Source: Ichthyophonus hoferi
Taxonomy: Eukaryota; Opisthokonta; Ichthyosporea; Ichthyophonida; Ichthyophonidae
Assembly (NCBI GenBank): GCA_002751075.1
Contig: NAOQ01000315.1
Coordinates: forward strand, 3,877 to 67,876
Direction: 5' to 3'
DNA: 64,000 nucleotides
The position numbers and the translations under genes are program-made. This document shows positions 52,001-63,975 of this stretch, piece after piece. Position 1 is the first letter of the stretch, and each line of letters opens with the position of its first letter. The notes below the pieces were generated by a model that saw nothing but the letters and a program-made list of their open reading frames with translations, did no database searches and was not told the origin of the DNA.

Positions 52001-55000
52001 TACTATAATAGAGTCATGTCTGGGTTTTTTGGAAATATATACCCAATCACGTACAGTATTACATCTGGTTTTTTTAATGTTTTTAGTTAATTTAATGTTA
52101 ATTACCTATTGTGTATTATTATATTGTATGTATTCCTCATGATAGCCCTGGAAAGATTTATGAGAGTGTTTGATTGGATAATTGTGACTGTCTCAGTTCC
52201 AATCAATTATTATACATTATGTGCTAACCAATGATTATGCAGGATAACAAGAATTTAGAGTCTCCACGTGCAGGTTGGTATACTTTCTATTATTATATTA
52301 TATTGTCTTGTATTGTATTATATTATGTTATACTGTATTATATTATAGTGTATTGTCTTGTATTATATTATATTATATTGTACTATATTATCTATTATTG
52401 TACTGTATTGTTTTATATTACTATATATTATCAACTTATACATTCAAGTATTTATATTCCTATTAAGGTTATTTCAATAAGACGGTAAGTTATTGGCGGA
52501 ACAACCGATTGTATTACAATGAGCTAATAGATTCATATACGCATATGTCTAATTGGATATTAGATTGTTAATTCTTATACTCCATTAATATTTTATTCAA
52601 GGTTACTACTGGTAGTTTAAGGCATCATTCTATTATATGTCCATAATTACATTTAATTAACAATTGTTATAGGTCTACTTTATAAATCCCTATATGCTAG
52701 AATGAGGTCATTATCTCTGTGGTAAAGCAATCCATAACCGTCTAATAGGACATTTGTTCTATTTTAATTGGTGTCTGATAGCGTCTACCTTAAGATGTTA
52801 GACCAATCTTTCTCTTATACCTCTACCCTTTTCTCTTCCATTGCATTATTTTGGTTTTCACTTTATGATTGACTTCCAAGGTCTATGAATCTTAATCAAA
52901 TAAAAAATAATTCACCAATAGCAAACTGTGTAAGTATACCAAATAATCATACCCAGTGGTCTGACAGAGAAGGATCTTTATAAATATCCCACACAGTATT
53001 TTAACCACCAATCAGAATACTCTAGCGTCATTTCAATTGGCTGATATAAAATTACTAGTTTAATGAAATCCCAAAGTATACCTCCATGCTCATTGGCTAG
53101 TCTAGAGTAATGTATTGTACTAGTTCATAGATTAAAAGGTCTGGATCATTGAATCATTTTTGGCCTTTTATATACGAGTTCAGTGCAGGTTCCGCATACT
53201 GGAGGCTGTAAGTTTAGTACAATTGACCGTTGATGACATTTTCCTAACCTGTGTTATAAGAGAAGAGAATAACAACCTCCCACCCATATTATAGTGGAAA
53301 TAGATTAAATTAGCTAATAAATGAGCTCCAATTAAACACCAGTACTCGTTGCTAGTCCCCAATTTTTACTGATTTCATCGACTAATCAGCCATTGGTATT
53401 CATGATATACATCCTAAAGGTTTATTTTAATTGCGAGATATTATTTTGCCGCGTCAACCTTTTAGCCTTAACTATATTTAGGAGTAATGTTTCTGGCAGC
53501 CAATTAAAATGTAATCCAGCCCTTTTTTATTTTGATTTTTGGAATCATTTGCGTTTAGGTCTAAAAAGGTTATATTATTATACAATGAAAAATGAAAATC
53601 CCAATCCCTCTATTCGGGTCGGGTCATACTGGTAGCCTGATTTGATTGGATTACTACATACAAAAATAATTTGATCTATAAGCAAGAACCTTAACATGAT
53701 TGGTAATTGTTTGACTAATCAGTGATAATGACTGCCCAACCTATTCCTATCCTCTATTATTTAAATTATTATACAACTCTATCGCACTACTCATCTAGCC
53801 CCCCCCCTCTAGGAGCCAATCATATCCTTCCTCTTGGCCCCTCTCATCCCCCTGTCATCCCACGAGGTCTTCTAAATCCCACCCTGACCAAGACCAATCA
53901 TCGATCGAAGGTTTCTTCTGTACACCAACCAAAATCCTCCATGCTCTCGCCACGCCTCCAATCGCATTCATTGAAGCCTTCAGATAGGCATGCTCATCCA
54001 GCCATAGTACGCGAGAAACATTCACACCTACCCAAACAACTCAGGGTGCCAAGCGGCGATTCGACCAATAAACATACATTCAACAAATCCCATAGCAACA
54101 AACCTTCATTTTACGTAATTAAAGATCATCCGGGCCAATTGGATAAAAGTTTAATTAGGCCAAGGAAACCACGTGAAACCATTGCTAAACCTTTGGTACA
54201 AATTCGCATAAATGATGATACGAACTCCTCTAATGACTCTTGTTTAAAGGTATTTAAAAAGCTTACAATGATTTTTTTTAAACCCAAACTTGGTGTTGCC
54301 ATTTTTGGCACTTTCCTTATTTTATTTTTGTTCACTTTATCGGACTACCAGGTGTATGTATGTATGTTACCCGTATATGAAATTGATATTATACATATAT
54401 AAGAAAAGGCTCTAGTAAAATATTATATGTAAGTGCTATTATAAAGGTCTATCATGGTTTTAAATGTACAGTTTCAAAGAAAAAAATGATGTCGCGTGGT
54501 AACATTACATCAATCACTGCAGGTACCAAGCCATAAACGACCAATAGGAGAAGAAGCAAGGACTGCCAAGCACGTTAAAACAAATTCGCGGCAATTGAAA
54601 ACGGCCAAAGATAAAAATAACTATGTATGTATATATACCCATATATATCTGTTTCTATTATATATTAGTAGCATTATACATTTGTATTACCAATTTACAA
54701 ACATGAATCTTCTCCTCTTTGCTCAATATCAGCATATTCTGCCTTGTTTAGATCTCTACATATATATATATATATATGTGTGTGTATTTGTACGTATAGA
54801 GGTATATGTACATGCATATACATGGTTCGTCCTATATGTCTATATACCAAATGTACAAGACAACGTCCTTAGAGTTTTAAAATGTCTGCAAAACTATATA
54901 TCTATTATTGTGCTATCATATATACATACATACTTACATACATACATACTTACTTACATACATACTTACTTACTTACTTACTTGCTTGCTTACTTGCTTA

Positions 55001-55718
55001 CTTGCTTACTTAATTACATACCTATATAACACACATATATATATATACTTATTTATCCCTATATACCCTCAGTATATCAAACAAAATGTGCGTGAACGAT
55101 TAGGTAAGCGATGGAATGCAGCCGACGGTCAACGACTTAGTGAAGACCCATTGTTCTGTGATGCCTTTAATCGGATCGTGGCCATGGTTCGACTCGTAAT
55201 GAATGTAAGCGAGTCAGATGTATATTATTTTATATAGACTCTAGACCGTATAGATTATAGTCAATATGTAGGCAAGTTGGTGTTAATGTATAGAGCTAGT
55301 AGGTTAGTGCTGGTGTATTGTGATTGTAATTGGGTCTGATATAGTACTAAATATTGTAATAGGTCTGCGATTATTTCTAAATATAGTTTAATGTGTGGTG
55401 CAGTAATGTCGTCAGCTCACGCTTTTTAACCTTTTAGGGCGATAGGTATAAATTCTCTTCAATTAAAATAATTAAAACTGAACACAATGCTTGACCACAT
55501 TAACCTTTTAGCCCTTTCCCTAATGGATTCATATGTACTTAGAGAGATATATATATATATGTGATAGCACAGCATAGACAAATCTATTTAATAACACTGT
55601 CCCCATCCTCGACCTATACTCATAGGAATGGGAAAGCAAGCTCTACTCCAAGTCAGAGATAGCCGCCAACGTCATCAAAGTTATTTCTCTCAGTGGCATA
55701 CCTGATCGATCTAGATAG
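41014..55718 (+). CDS. Large predicted single-pass membrane protein, family not recognised
   Basis: Seventeen phase-matched GT-AG exons: 43100-43174, 44315-44472, 45399-45564, 45973-46597, 46943-47000, 48872-48940, 49381-49435, 49884-50010, 50952-51022, 51603-51640, 52243-52273, 52468-52484, 53189-53207, 53723-54351, 54523-54624, 55073-55204, 55626-55718. They give 820 codons and TAG. An exon at 41014-41153 (LVFPWWLVCNISFP) probably precedes them, but its phase needs an unseen exon before 43100. The first half is Cys-rich with N-glycosylation sequons (CCPSCYP, CTCTG). A Ser/Pro/His/Lys-rich linker of about 180 residues follows. A membrane helix (KLGVAIFGTFLILFLFTLSD) ends at 54.35 kb, and then comes a basic tail of about 107 residues with GKRWNAADGQRLSEDPLFC. 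This suggests a lumenal or outer domain with a cytosolic tail, but the direction is inferred. Confidence 0.65.
43985..44310 (+). repeat. (CATA)n microsatellite in an intron
   Basis: Perfect CATA repeats at about 44065-44132, flanked by degenerate CATACTATCATA units. It lies in the intron 43175-44314 and ends at the acceptor before 44315. The long Tyr/His/Ile open frames here are repeat artefacts. Confidence 0.9.
47528..48420 (+). repeat. 33-bp minisatellite with assembly gap
   Basis: A tandem array of a 33-base unit containing TACTGTTTTATTTTACTAC and then ATTATATTATATTG, with a variant unit carrying ACTCAGCTATACTATAC. A 318-base block of N (47925-48242) interrupts it. The unit is a multiple of three, so all three plus frames stay open. 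This produces long 11-residue-repeat open frames that are not genes. It lies in the intron 47001-48871 of the membrane-protein gene. Confidence 0.93.
49455..49670 (+). repeat. TTATA-type low-complexity tract
   Basis: Degenerate TATTATATTATAT units with two longer related units (TTGTATTAGATGATATTATA and TTGTAGTGGATGATATTATA), suggesting a higher-order repeat of about 90 bases. It is intronic (49436-49883). Confidence 0.8.
54905..55020 (+). repeat. (CATA/CTTA)n short tandem repeat in an intron
   Basis: Mixed CATA and CTTA four-base units with CTTG variants, in the intron 54625-55072. Confidence 0.85.
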
Positions 55719-57109
55719 GAATACCAATCAACCCTAAGCTGAATCTGGCCAGGCCAGTTGTAAACAAGATTGACGCTAGATCTACTCACTCATTGACTCA
55801 CTCGTTTTCGCTTTTTCTTCAAATTGCCACAACAGTTTAGTTTAGATGCATATAGTTATATGTAAGTAGAATTAGTTATGTAAAAATTGTTTATATTGTG
55901 ATTAATTGTAATGTTAGTTTTTGTTCACATTAGGAAGGGTTATTAATTTTTTTTAATGATTGTTAGGGCTAGAAGCGCAATACAGTCACACTTTTAGGAA
56001 AGTTTGCAGTGTCGGGAAGTTTTCTAATATATTTCTTTTTTCAGTAGATTTTGATGTTGTAATTATTAATTATTTTAAAATCATTTGCAAATTTATGATT
56101 AATTAGATATTAATTTGTGGTTATTATTATTAATCTTGACTTGGTCTGATATGTAGTTTTACTTTGATCAAAAAGGTTGTTTACGATATAATTAACCATG
56201 TCAAGTAACAATAGAATGCTGGACAATTGGAGTGAAACCAAAAAAGATATTTTATTGTTTTTTCTACCAATTATCATTAACTAATAAAAGTATTTAAATC
56301 GATAGGCCTCAGGTTAAATTTATGCGGGCTTATTTATTACCCAATCATCCCTAGGTCATGTTAGTGCATACTGTATGAACTTCCTATTATCCTCTTGCTA
56401 AGGAAAGCCAAATGATCGCTCATCACTTGCTATATTTCATATTTAGACACGATATGATCTAATACCTCCATTATGCCAAGATTTTAAATAAAAAATAAAA
56501 ATAATATTAGATTTGCATAGGTGAAAATAAAAAACTGAAAATTTTTATAAAAAAAAGATTTGGACTTTTTATTGCACAACAAACAAAACTAATTTATGAC
56601 AGGAAAGAATCACGCTGATTGGTCATCCCTTTATTTTGTGTACTATCAGTCTTTCTTTTATCTGGGATGTCCAATTCTACACAAGCTAATTGCTTGCCAA
56701 TGTCAAAGCGCCTAATTGCAAATGCGTACCAATAATAAGGCCACTAAAACGTTAAAATTTTGTAACTTGTAAGTAACCAATGTAGGTTTAGTGTAGTTAG
56801 TCTAAGCCACATTTAATTAGATTACATTTAAAGGGTTGTAAGCTACCAATCTATACATAGCTTATGATTGGTAAAAGGGATCCTATATTACTTATTTGGC
56901 TTTGCAAGCTTGCACATACAAGATCGAAAATGGTGACATTACTACTAAAGGTGTGGCATATATCCACTATCCCCGCACTCTTTAAAATCAATAAAAGAGC
57001 TGGATTGTACTGGCTGATTGAGTCAATTATTGCTACATATACAACGTAGACAGAGTAGCTAGTTATAATTACCTAATTAATTAATGATGATGTTTGAAAT
57101 ATACTACAT
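55719..57109. other. Intergenic stretch
   Basis: 3' flank of the membrane-protein gene, AT-rich. An open frame at 56864-57049 is not supported as a gene. Confidence 0.4.
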
Positions 57110-57300
57110 ATAAAATGCTATGTTTAGAAATATGAAAAGGTTCTGTCACAGACAGATTAAAGACTCTTGATTCTGCAGTGATACTGAAAAGAGGCTATCT
57201 ATACAGTTTTTATCCTGAATTCTCTGTTTACAATAGTCGGCTACCACTCTGAATATGGGTGAAATAGTTAAAATTATTACAAAGACTGCAATCGACACAT
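57110..57300 (+). repeat. Interspersed repeat family B, copy 3
   Basis: The fullest match to 22500-22660: AAAAGGTTCTGTCACAGACA, GACTCTT, GAGGCTATC, TATCCTGAATTCTCTGTTTA, CAATAGTCGGCTACC, ATATGGGTGAAAT. A minus-strand open frame (57146-57379, including FVIILTISPIFRVVADYCKQ) overlaps it. The 60-kb copy preserves part of the same reading (ADYRKQR), so a short coding remnant inside the repeat is possible. Confidence 0.55.
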
Positions 57301-58618
57301 TTCTTATTGACAAATCATTTTTATTGCTTTTTGTTTTGCTTTTCACTTCGTCAAATAGTGCAAGGTTACTTGTGGTCATACGATGTTTGTGATTATGTGC
57401 GAGCTTATTATAGATTAATGTGCGATTAATATTAATCTGACAAACTAAACCAACTAGGGATTATATCTTGGTTCAAGAGTTGGATGACCTAAATATTTGC
57501 TTTATTTAGGCAATATTGGGCTGGTGGGAAAGGGGAAATTATGTTGATAGCACCAGAAGAAGAATTCTAATTGGTTTGTATCACACCATTTCAACCCTGT
57601 CTGACAATTGCTACACAAGGATAGTATTCTAATTATGCACTATTGACTTTTACTATATCTAAGTATATATGGCCAATTACCAGTATGTCGTCCACAGTAT
57701 TAATTAGGTTTATCTTTAATTCTCTATTGGGCAACTAAATTTTATAAAGGCCTCTCTTTGGCTTAATGTAGTTTTACTAATTTACACAACCTTATATTTT
57801 ATAATAATATATGGTATGCCAGTATACTTAAAATAACATAGCAATTTAAATGATATGTACAGCAGTATATACAGTGTACTTATCAGGAAATATGATATGG
57901 TATGATTTAATATGATATTATGTAATATGGTATACTCGATTAATCATTTTCGACTAACAAACTATAGTAGGAGTTTGCATGATTCAATACAATACAGTAC
58001 AATACTATATATTATACTATACTATAAGCTAAAACCATATAGGGGCATTATCCAAACTATACTATCATTATACTAGCTGTTATAAAACAATACATTGTAC
58101 AAAGTAACTATATTTCCTTATGTACTTGTATAAAATAAATACTATATATATATACCATTTAAAAACACCCCAAACTTCAATTTTTGCATTTCGTAACTAA
58201 ATAATTGGGAATATATGGTAGAATATAGAGAAAACAGAGCAATCATGGAAATTATAATGTTATAAACTATTAAGCCAATAGAACCACCTCGTTATGTTTT
58301 TAACTTTTATATCTAATAACATTTCTCATCAGCCAGGATGCTGTTAGAATTATTATTATTATAGTTTTTTAAAAGAACAAAACCAATGAAGTAGTTATAG
58401 TTTACATGGCTACTAATAGTATAACAGGTAGAAAAGTTAAAATTTATTTAAGCAAAATTTGTGGCAATAGAACAATATTAAATTTATTAAATTATATATT
58501 AACTTCAACGCCTCGTCTGGCGGGTAGGCAGCTTAGTAAACCAAAAAAGTGGCAACATCGAGTTAAAAGGGTATTCATTTAAATAATAAATTTTATTTAT
58601 AAAATTAAAAGAACTAGC
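57301..58618. other. Intergenic stretch
   Basis: AT-rich, with short ATATGGTATGAT-type runs at 57890-57940. AATAAA-like signals for the minus-strand CK2 gene lie near 58585-58600. Confidence 0.4.
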
Positions 58619-59380
58619 CTAAAGATCGATTTTGACACCATTAACACGAACATTTCCTTGCTTTTCCCCCTTTCTGAACTCGTCAATCAGCTTTCTATTA
58701 TCTTCATTCTTATTAATATCCCTCATTGTAGTCCTAATAATACTCCCTGCTTCACCCTTTCCTGTTCTCCCCTTTGCGGGCTTTTGTGAAATCCAACCAC
58801 TCGGATGAATACGGTATCCAAATACCTTTGGAATATATTTGGTAGGATAGTTGCAGGGACGAAGTTCAGGAAAGGCCATAAACAACATCTGTATCCAAGA
58901 TGTGCCGAAATACGCTCCGTCTAAAGTCGCCTGTTCTGAGGTTGTTGTTTCCTCACAGTTAGGACAAAGGAGCCTCATCTTTTCTTGTTTGAAAACATCT
59001 GTTACACCAAAGGGTAGTAAGGGGTGATGACCGCAGGAAATTTGTGAACAATGACCAAAGTCTCCACGCTGATATTTCTGACACATTCTCGATAATCCCC
59101 TACTTGTAATAATGTATCGTGCGTGTATGTAACCGTACAGCCGTTCTGCACTGTGATTAATTTTAAGGTATTGCTCCTCTAATGTTATGTCACCGTCGGA
59201 GTCATCAAGTATTAGATTAATTGCGTTAGAATAGTGTGACACTGATGAACGCAGACCAAAAAGATTGAAGGAATCCTCAATGTAAGACTCGTCAATTTCG
59301 CATAAGTATTTATTCCCTCTCTTGCGACAGTGTAATTGTATCCAAGTAGGTGACTTGGAGCTGGTGCTGGAGGATTCCAT
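58619..59380 (-). CDS. CKB: Casein kinase II regulatory (beta) subunit, intronless
   Basis: Single uninterrupted frame of 253 codons. CK2 beta dimerises through a zinc finger and regulates the CK2 catalytic subunits. The family core is complete: WIQLHCRKRGNKYLCEID, ESYIEDSFNLFGL, ERLYGYIHARYIITSRGL, KYQRGDFGHC, then LDGAYFGTSW and YIPKVFGYRIHP. The four zinc cysteines are Cys111, Cys116, Cys139 and Cys142, spaced exactly as in human CK2 beta (109, 114, 137, 140). I chose the ATG at 59380. The frame is open to 59512, but the 44 extra residues are hydrophobic and unlike the family. The acidic loop before the core is short, and a basic tail of about 60 residues follows IHP, longer than in human. 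Lack of introns is odd here, since the other confident genes in the window have 4 to 21 exons. Confidence 0.93.
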   Translation of the reverse strand: MESSSTSSKSPTWIQLHCRKRGNKYLCEIDESYIEDSFNLFGLRSSVSHYSNAINLILDDSDGDITLEEQYLKINHSAERLYGYIHARYIITSRGLSRMCQKYQRGDFGHCSQISCGHHPLLPFGVTDVFKQEKMRLLCPNCEETTTSEQATLDGAYFGTSWIQMLFMAFPELRPCNYPTKYIPKVFGYRIHPSGWISQKPAKGRTGKGEAGSIIRTTMRDINKNEDNRKLIDEFRKGEKQGNVRVNGVKIDL

Positions 59381-59512
59381 GTTGTGTGAACTGAAAGTGT
59401 GGTTTGGCACACGTACCCCTAGCAACGAAAATGGGACCTTAAGAAACTTAGCACCAACGTGCTTAAAAATACTTCGTGCCAGTATGAAATAGAAGGAGAG
59501 GGTTAAAAACAC

Positions 59513-60159
59513 TTAATATATTATTTTATATTTTATATTATTATCTTATGTAAAAATGTATTATTATATATAACTCATAAACCCGCTAATTTCTATTGCA
59601 TTATACGGTTGACGCCCCAAGCTTTAATGCTTAGTGTCACATGTGTCGAAGGTCTATTAAGTATATATCATTGGTTGATCTTTTGATTATAGTTTAGTCC
59701 CTTAATATGATAGGGGTATTAATATATAAACTCATGTTTCTGATTTGTTGTGATTAGTTATATCTTTTGAGTATCTGGTATATATATTTAAGTAGTTCAT
59801 TACATTAGTATATTAATATAATAGTATAATGTGTAGAAAATACACTATTTAGCATTTACATATTATAGATATTCATACCTTGTTCTTGTGTTTATAAAAA
59901 TATTAAATATTAACACTAATATTTTATTGCTGTAACGTTACGATGTTAAGCTTTACCCATTTTAGGTATGAACAAGTGAAGCACTGCTTAATTTTAATTG
60001 GACATTCCAGAGGGCTGATCGTCGATTGATCGATAAAGTCAGCCGTATATTAACCAGTAAATATATACACACAGATATATATGCTTATATATATATGCTT
60101 GCTTAAAATGAAAAAAAAAATTTATTGTTCATATTTTCGTATGTTAAAACACTATGGCA
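59513..60159. other. Intergenic stretch
   Basis: AT-rich. It should contain the promoter of the minus-strand CK2 beta gene. Nothing else is recognised. Confidence 0.4.
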
Positions 60160-60290
60160 TAATATGCTGGTATACGTAATATATGCCTACATATAAAACA
60201 TAGGCAAAGTAACCAACTTTATCCCAAGTTCTCTGTTTGCGATAGTCGGCTGCTATCCTAAACATGGGTGCAGTGTAACTACTACAGGTT
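60160..60290 (+). repeat. Interspersed repeat family B, copy 4 (partial)
   Basis: Second half of family B: ACTTTATCCCAAGTTCTCTG, TTTGCGATAGTCGGCTGCTA, CATGGGTGCAGTGTAACTAC. Confidence 0.5.
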
Positions 60291-61661
60291 GAAATAGACT
60301 ATATTATTATAAAAGGCAGGTGACCCTGGAGCACCACGCATTACGTTCCATTCAATCGAAATAAAGCTTAGATAGGTTTTTATTTGAAGATTATTTTAGT
60401 TCGGATAACAGATTTATTGATATATTCTCTGCCCACCCCTCAAATCCCTTTAGGGACTTGAATGTTAGATGTCCAAAAAATAAATAAGATGTTAAAAGCG
60501 GTGATTCCCTTTAGTGCTGGCTGCTGCCAGTGTTGGAAGATCTCGGCTATCTCTTTTGTGTTGCCAATCCTTACATAATACCTTAACACCACAAGCTCAT
60601 GCCTCTATATGTTGACGGTGCTCCACTAAATTCAGCGCCCACCTAAATCCAGTCCGATCCATATATATGTTATGTGACTATAGTCCTAATCGTCTATTAA
60701 CTCAAGTATGTTATCATAATAATTCACAGACAGTAAGTGTTCAATTAATAGCTTGTGATAATCACGCATCTTGTTATCCGGATATAATTTACACTTAACT
60801 GTGGTGCAATGTTTATCAGAAATCAAGATATGCGCACTATTGTACAACCATGGTTCAAATATTTGAAATCAATGCCCTATTACATATTCCTGGGCAAAGA
60901 TGAAAGTACAAAAATCTCAATCAATTTTAATAACACAAATGTTGACTAAGACGATTGTACAAACTTGTTTTTTCCAATATCAATTAGGCAACCTTTTTTC
61001 ATCAATTTCAGGACTGTGTATTTTGAGCCTATCTTATCTTAAGTTTTGATTTAAGATCATGTTCTAATGACGTCATCCGCCAAATTTTTGACCACCATGT
61101 TGTGGTATATGGATCTAATAATGATATGGTTGAAAAAGCCACTCATGGTAGGAACTAACATAGTTTTCAATTAATTATAATAATTGATTCCATTGGGAGA
61201 CAGGCCGTTAAACTTATTTGAATCTTTCATGGATTACACATCATAGTTTAAGGTGTAAACAACGTGCTAAGTCGTGATTGAGTTATCATTTTAACACCTA
61301 TTAAATCTATTAAATAATCTTATTGGTTACCAATAATGACGGGTGCGAATAAAAGCAAAAATTGGCTCTCATCAACGCACATGTAAATATAAATAATTTA
61401 AAATAATCTAATATATAATCTAATGGAACCTGAAGAAAAAGTTATGTGAATTTTATTTTTGTCTTTTGTTGTTTATAATTGACTATACGTCTATATCCTC
61501 ACGTACGGAACAAAAACTACTCCATATCACAATACTTTTATATTATATTCTGCTTCAGAATATAATATATAAGACAATTGTTGCCTATTGTTCAATTTCC
61601 TCTATCCTACAAAGGAATAATCATATATAAACAAAGTAATAATACCATATATATACGAAGC
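60291..61661. other. Intergenic stretch upstream of the carbonic anhydrase
   Basis: Some less AT-rich DNA at 60310-60660 with no coding reading I trust. The promoter of the gene at 61662 is expected in the right part. Confidence 0.4.
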
Positions 61662-63975
61662 ATGTCAGGTACAGGACAAGCCTCTCTCCCTTGGTTGAAG
61701 TCCGTTCTTCCCAATGTAAAGAAATTGAATTTAATCGGAGGACTAACTGGTATATTAACTTCAAGAGTTATACACAAATATCCCCCTGTTGAGGCCATAC
61801 CTAAGTGGGAAGAGAAAGCCGCCAAGGATAAGGCAGAGTTTAATGTTTTACTGGAAAATAATAAAAGGTATGTAGCTATGTATAACTCAGTTGGATATTA
61901 ACATACATATACTTATCGATATCTTCTTGCTTGTTTTTGTGTTTTATGCATTGTATTTTGGATGCATAACAAGGAGAGTCTAGAAATTCATTTTAATTAG
62001 AACTTTTGCTGTGTTAAACTTGACTTCATCTATTAATCTCTGTATTTCTACCACCTAAAGGGTGACTATAACTCTACGTAGGGCAATATGATAATGAAGC
62101 ATATATATAGGCTAGCTGCTATACCTGTCCTTTATGGAATATAAGCTACCATATCCTTATCAACACAACACAATACGTCTTTTAAATTTTTATTATATAA
62201 AATATATATACATCAATTATTGCTTTAGCAATACTTTACTTGAATACTTCACCTATCTTTGACTTCCACTATACACTACTTCTATATCAACATCCATACT
62301 ATTATCTGTATAAATACACACATGTAGAGCGCTTTCTCCTATCTGTACCCTATATACTTTCAAGTTTGCCTTTCCATTTATGATATAATTGTTTTTTCTT
62401 CTAATACTATACAGTATTTAAGGTTGGTGTATGTTCAATAATATTCCAACAGTGATTAATTATTATTGTGTATATTTAAATATAGCTAATCATTTATAAA
62501 TAATAAATTTATGCAAGAGTTTTCGTTGGTTGACTGATATGTCACGTTATTTAATCGGTCTATTTACTATCAAGTGTGTTTATATATATGAACATCGGGC
62601 TAGCATATATTCTATACTTTTTTTTAGCTTTTCTTTTTTTTTTCTTTTTTTTTTTTTTGAAATTTGGTTATCACTGCTTTTCATGGGACTAAATTATGCT
62701 TTCCAATGGAAATTGTACTCAAGTAATAGCTGATAGTACGCATAAATTTTACTGGATGAACAATAAACCATGCAAACTAAAGAATAAAAAGTTGATAAGC
62801 TTAATATTTAATTATTTAATATTTAATTTTCAACCTACCCAATCACATAGCCAAGTAGCCAGGTATATAAAAGATAGCTTAATTGCCCCCATTAATATGG
62901 TCCAATGACAGGTGGGCAGCCGGAGTTAGAGATGAAGATCCCGATTTTTTTAACGAATTATCGAAGGGCCAGCAACCTACCTACCTGTGGATTGGCTGCT
63001 CGGATTCACGTGTACCGGCTGAAATACTTACGGTAAGCAGGTGTATAGGTATAAGTACAGATATATGGATATGTATATGTATATATGTGGATCTGTTATT
63101 TTTATATGATATTACTGAGAGTACCTCATTGGCTAGATGGGCAAATATATCGTTTGATTGGTATGTTCATTTGCGTGTTTTTATTGATGACTTGAACGCA
63201 CGTGTGCCGGTTAGAATATAAAGTGTAATATGTGTCATATAAAGAAATATAGGATATATAGTCTGATATACACTCTTAATGTGTACTAACATCAGCATTA
63301 CCCACATATATTCATACACATGCATATATATGTCTTAGGGTCTTAAATGTGGCGAGATCTTTGTGCATCGCAATGTAGCCAATCTAGTGGTCAACACCGA
63401 TCTCAACTATCTATCAGTCCTCAGCTATGCCGTGGATGTTTTAAAGGTATGACTTTTATCCAATGGTCACACGTATGTATATATGTGTGTGATCATTGTG
63501 TACTACATGTGGTATCTAGACATATATACGTATATACATCTACATATATGTATATATGTATACTAACCTATTGACCCTACGTAATATCAGGTCAAACATA
63601 TTGTAGTTTGTGGTCACTATGAGTGTGGAGGTGTGAAGGCAGCACTGACAATGGACCATGACTTTGGACTAATTGAGCACTGGTTGAGAAACATCAGAGA
63701 CGTCAGACGATTGGTAAAGTTTCATTCAATTTTTGCTTGTTTTTTTTTTCGGGTTTAAGTTATATATAATTATACCTACTTATATACCTGCGTATATATA
63801 TGCATGTATACGTACATACATACTCATATACTTGACTGCATGTTCACATACATATATATATACTAACTCATCTGTACCTCTCTTTACTAGCATAGCATGC
63901 CGCAGAACTCAACAGCATTGTTGATCCCGTAGAACAATATAGGAAGTTGATTGAACTAAATGTGGCCGAGCAATG
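61662..63975 (+). CDS. Beta-class carbonic anhydrase (partial, runs off the right edge)
   Basis: Exons 61662-61867, 62912-63032, 63339-63446, 63591-63713 and 63896-about 63975, all GT-AG with matching phases. The enzyme hydrates CO2 to bicarbonate at a zinc site. Zinc ligands are Cys98 (WIGCSDSR), His154 and Cys157 ([10 protein letters not shown]). The Asp100-Arg102 dyad is present, as are [25 protein letters not shown] and the later LIELNVAEQ. The start is the ATG at 61662 ([13 protein letters not shown]), since the frame upstream is not family-like. Residues 1-55 precede the usual start of the family (about LLENNKRWA). They are basic and amphipathic with a GGLTGIL stretch, so organelle targeting or membrane association is possible. 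The last visible exon probably ends at a GTGGGC donor near 63976. The C-terminal part lies outside the window. Confidence 0.92.

Noticed and set aside
57146-57379. Small membrane-protein gene on the minus strand
   Set aside because: It overlaps repeat family B over most of its length, so it is better explained as part of the repeat.
59381-59512. Upstream ATG of CK2 beta giving 44 more residues
   Set aside because: The extension is hydrophobic and unlike the family. The ATG at 59380 gives a normal N-terminus just before WIQLHCRKRG.
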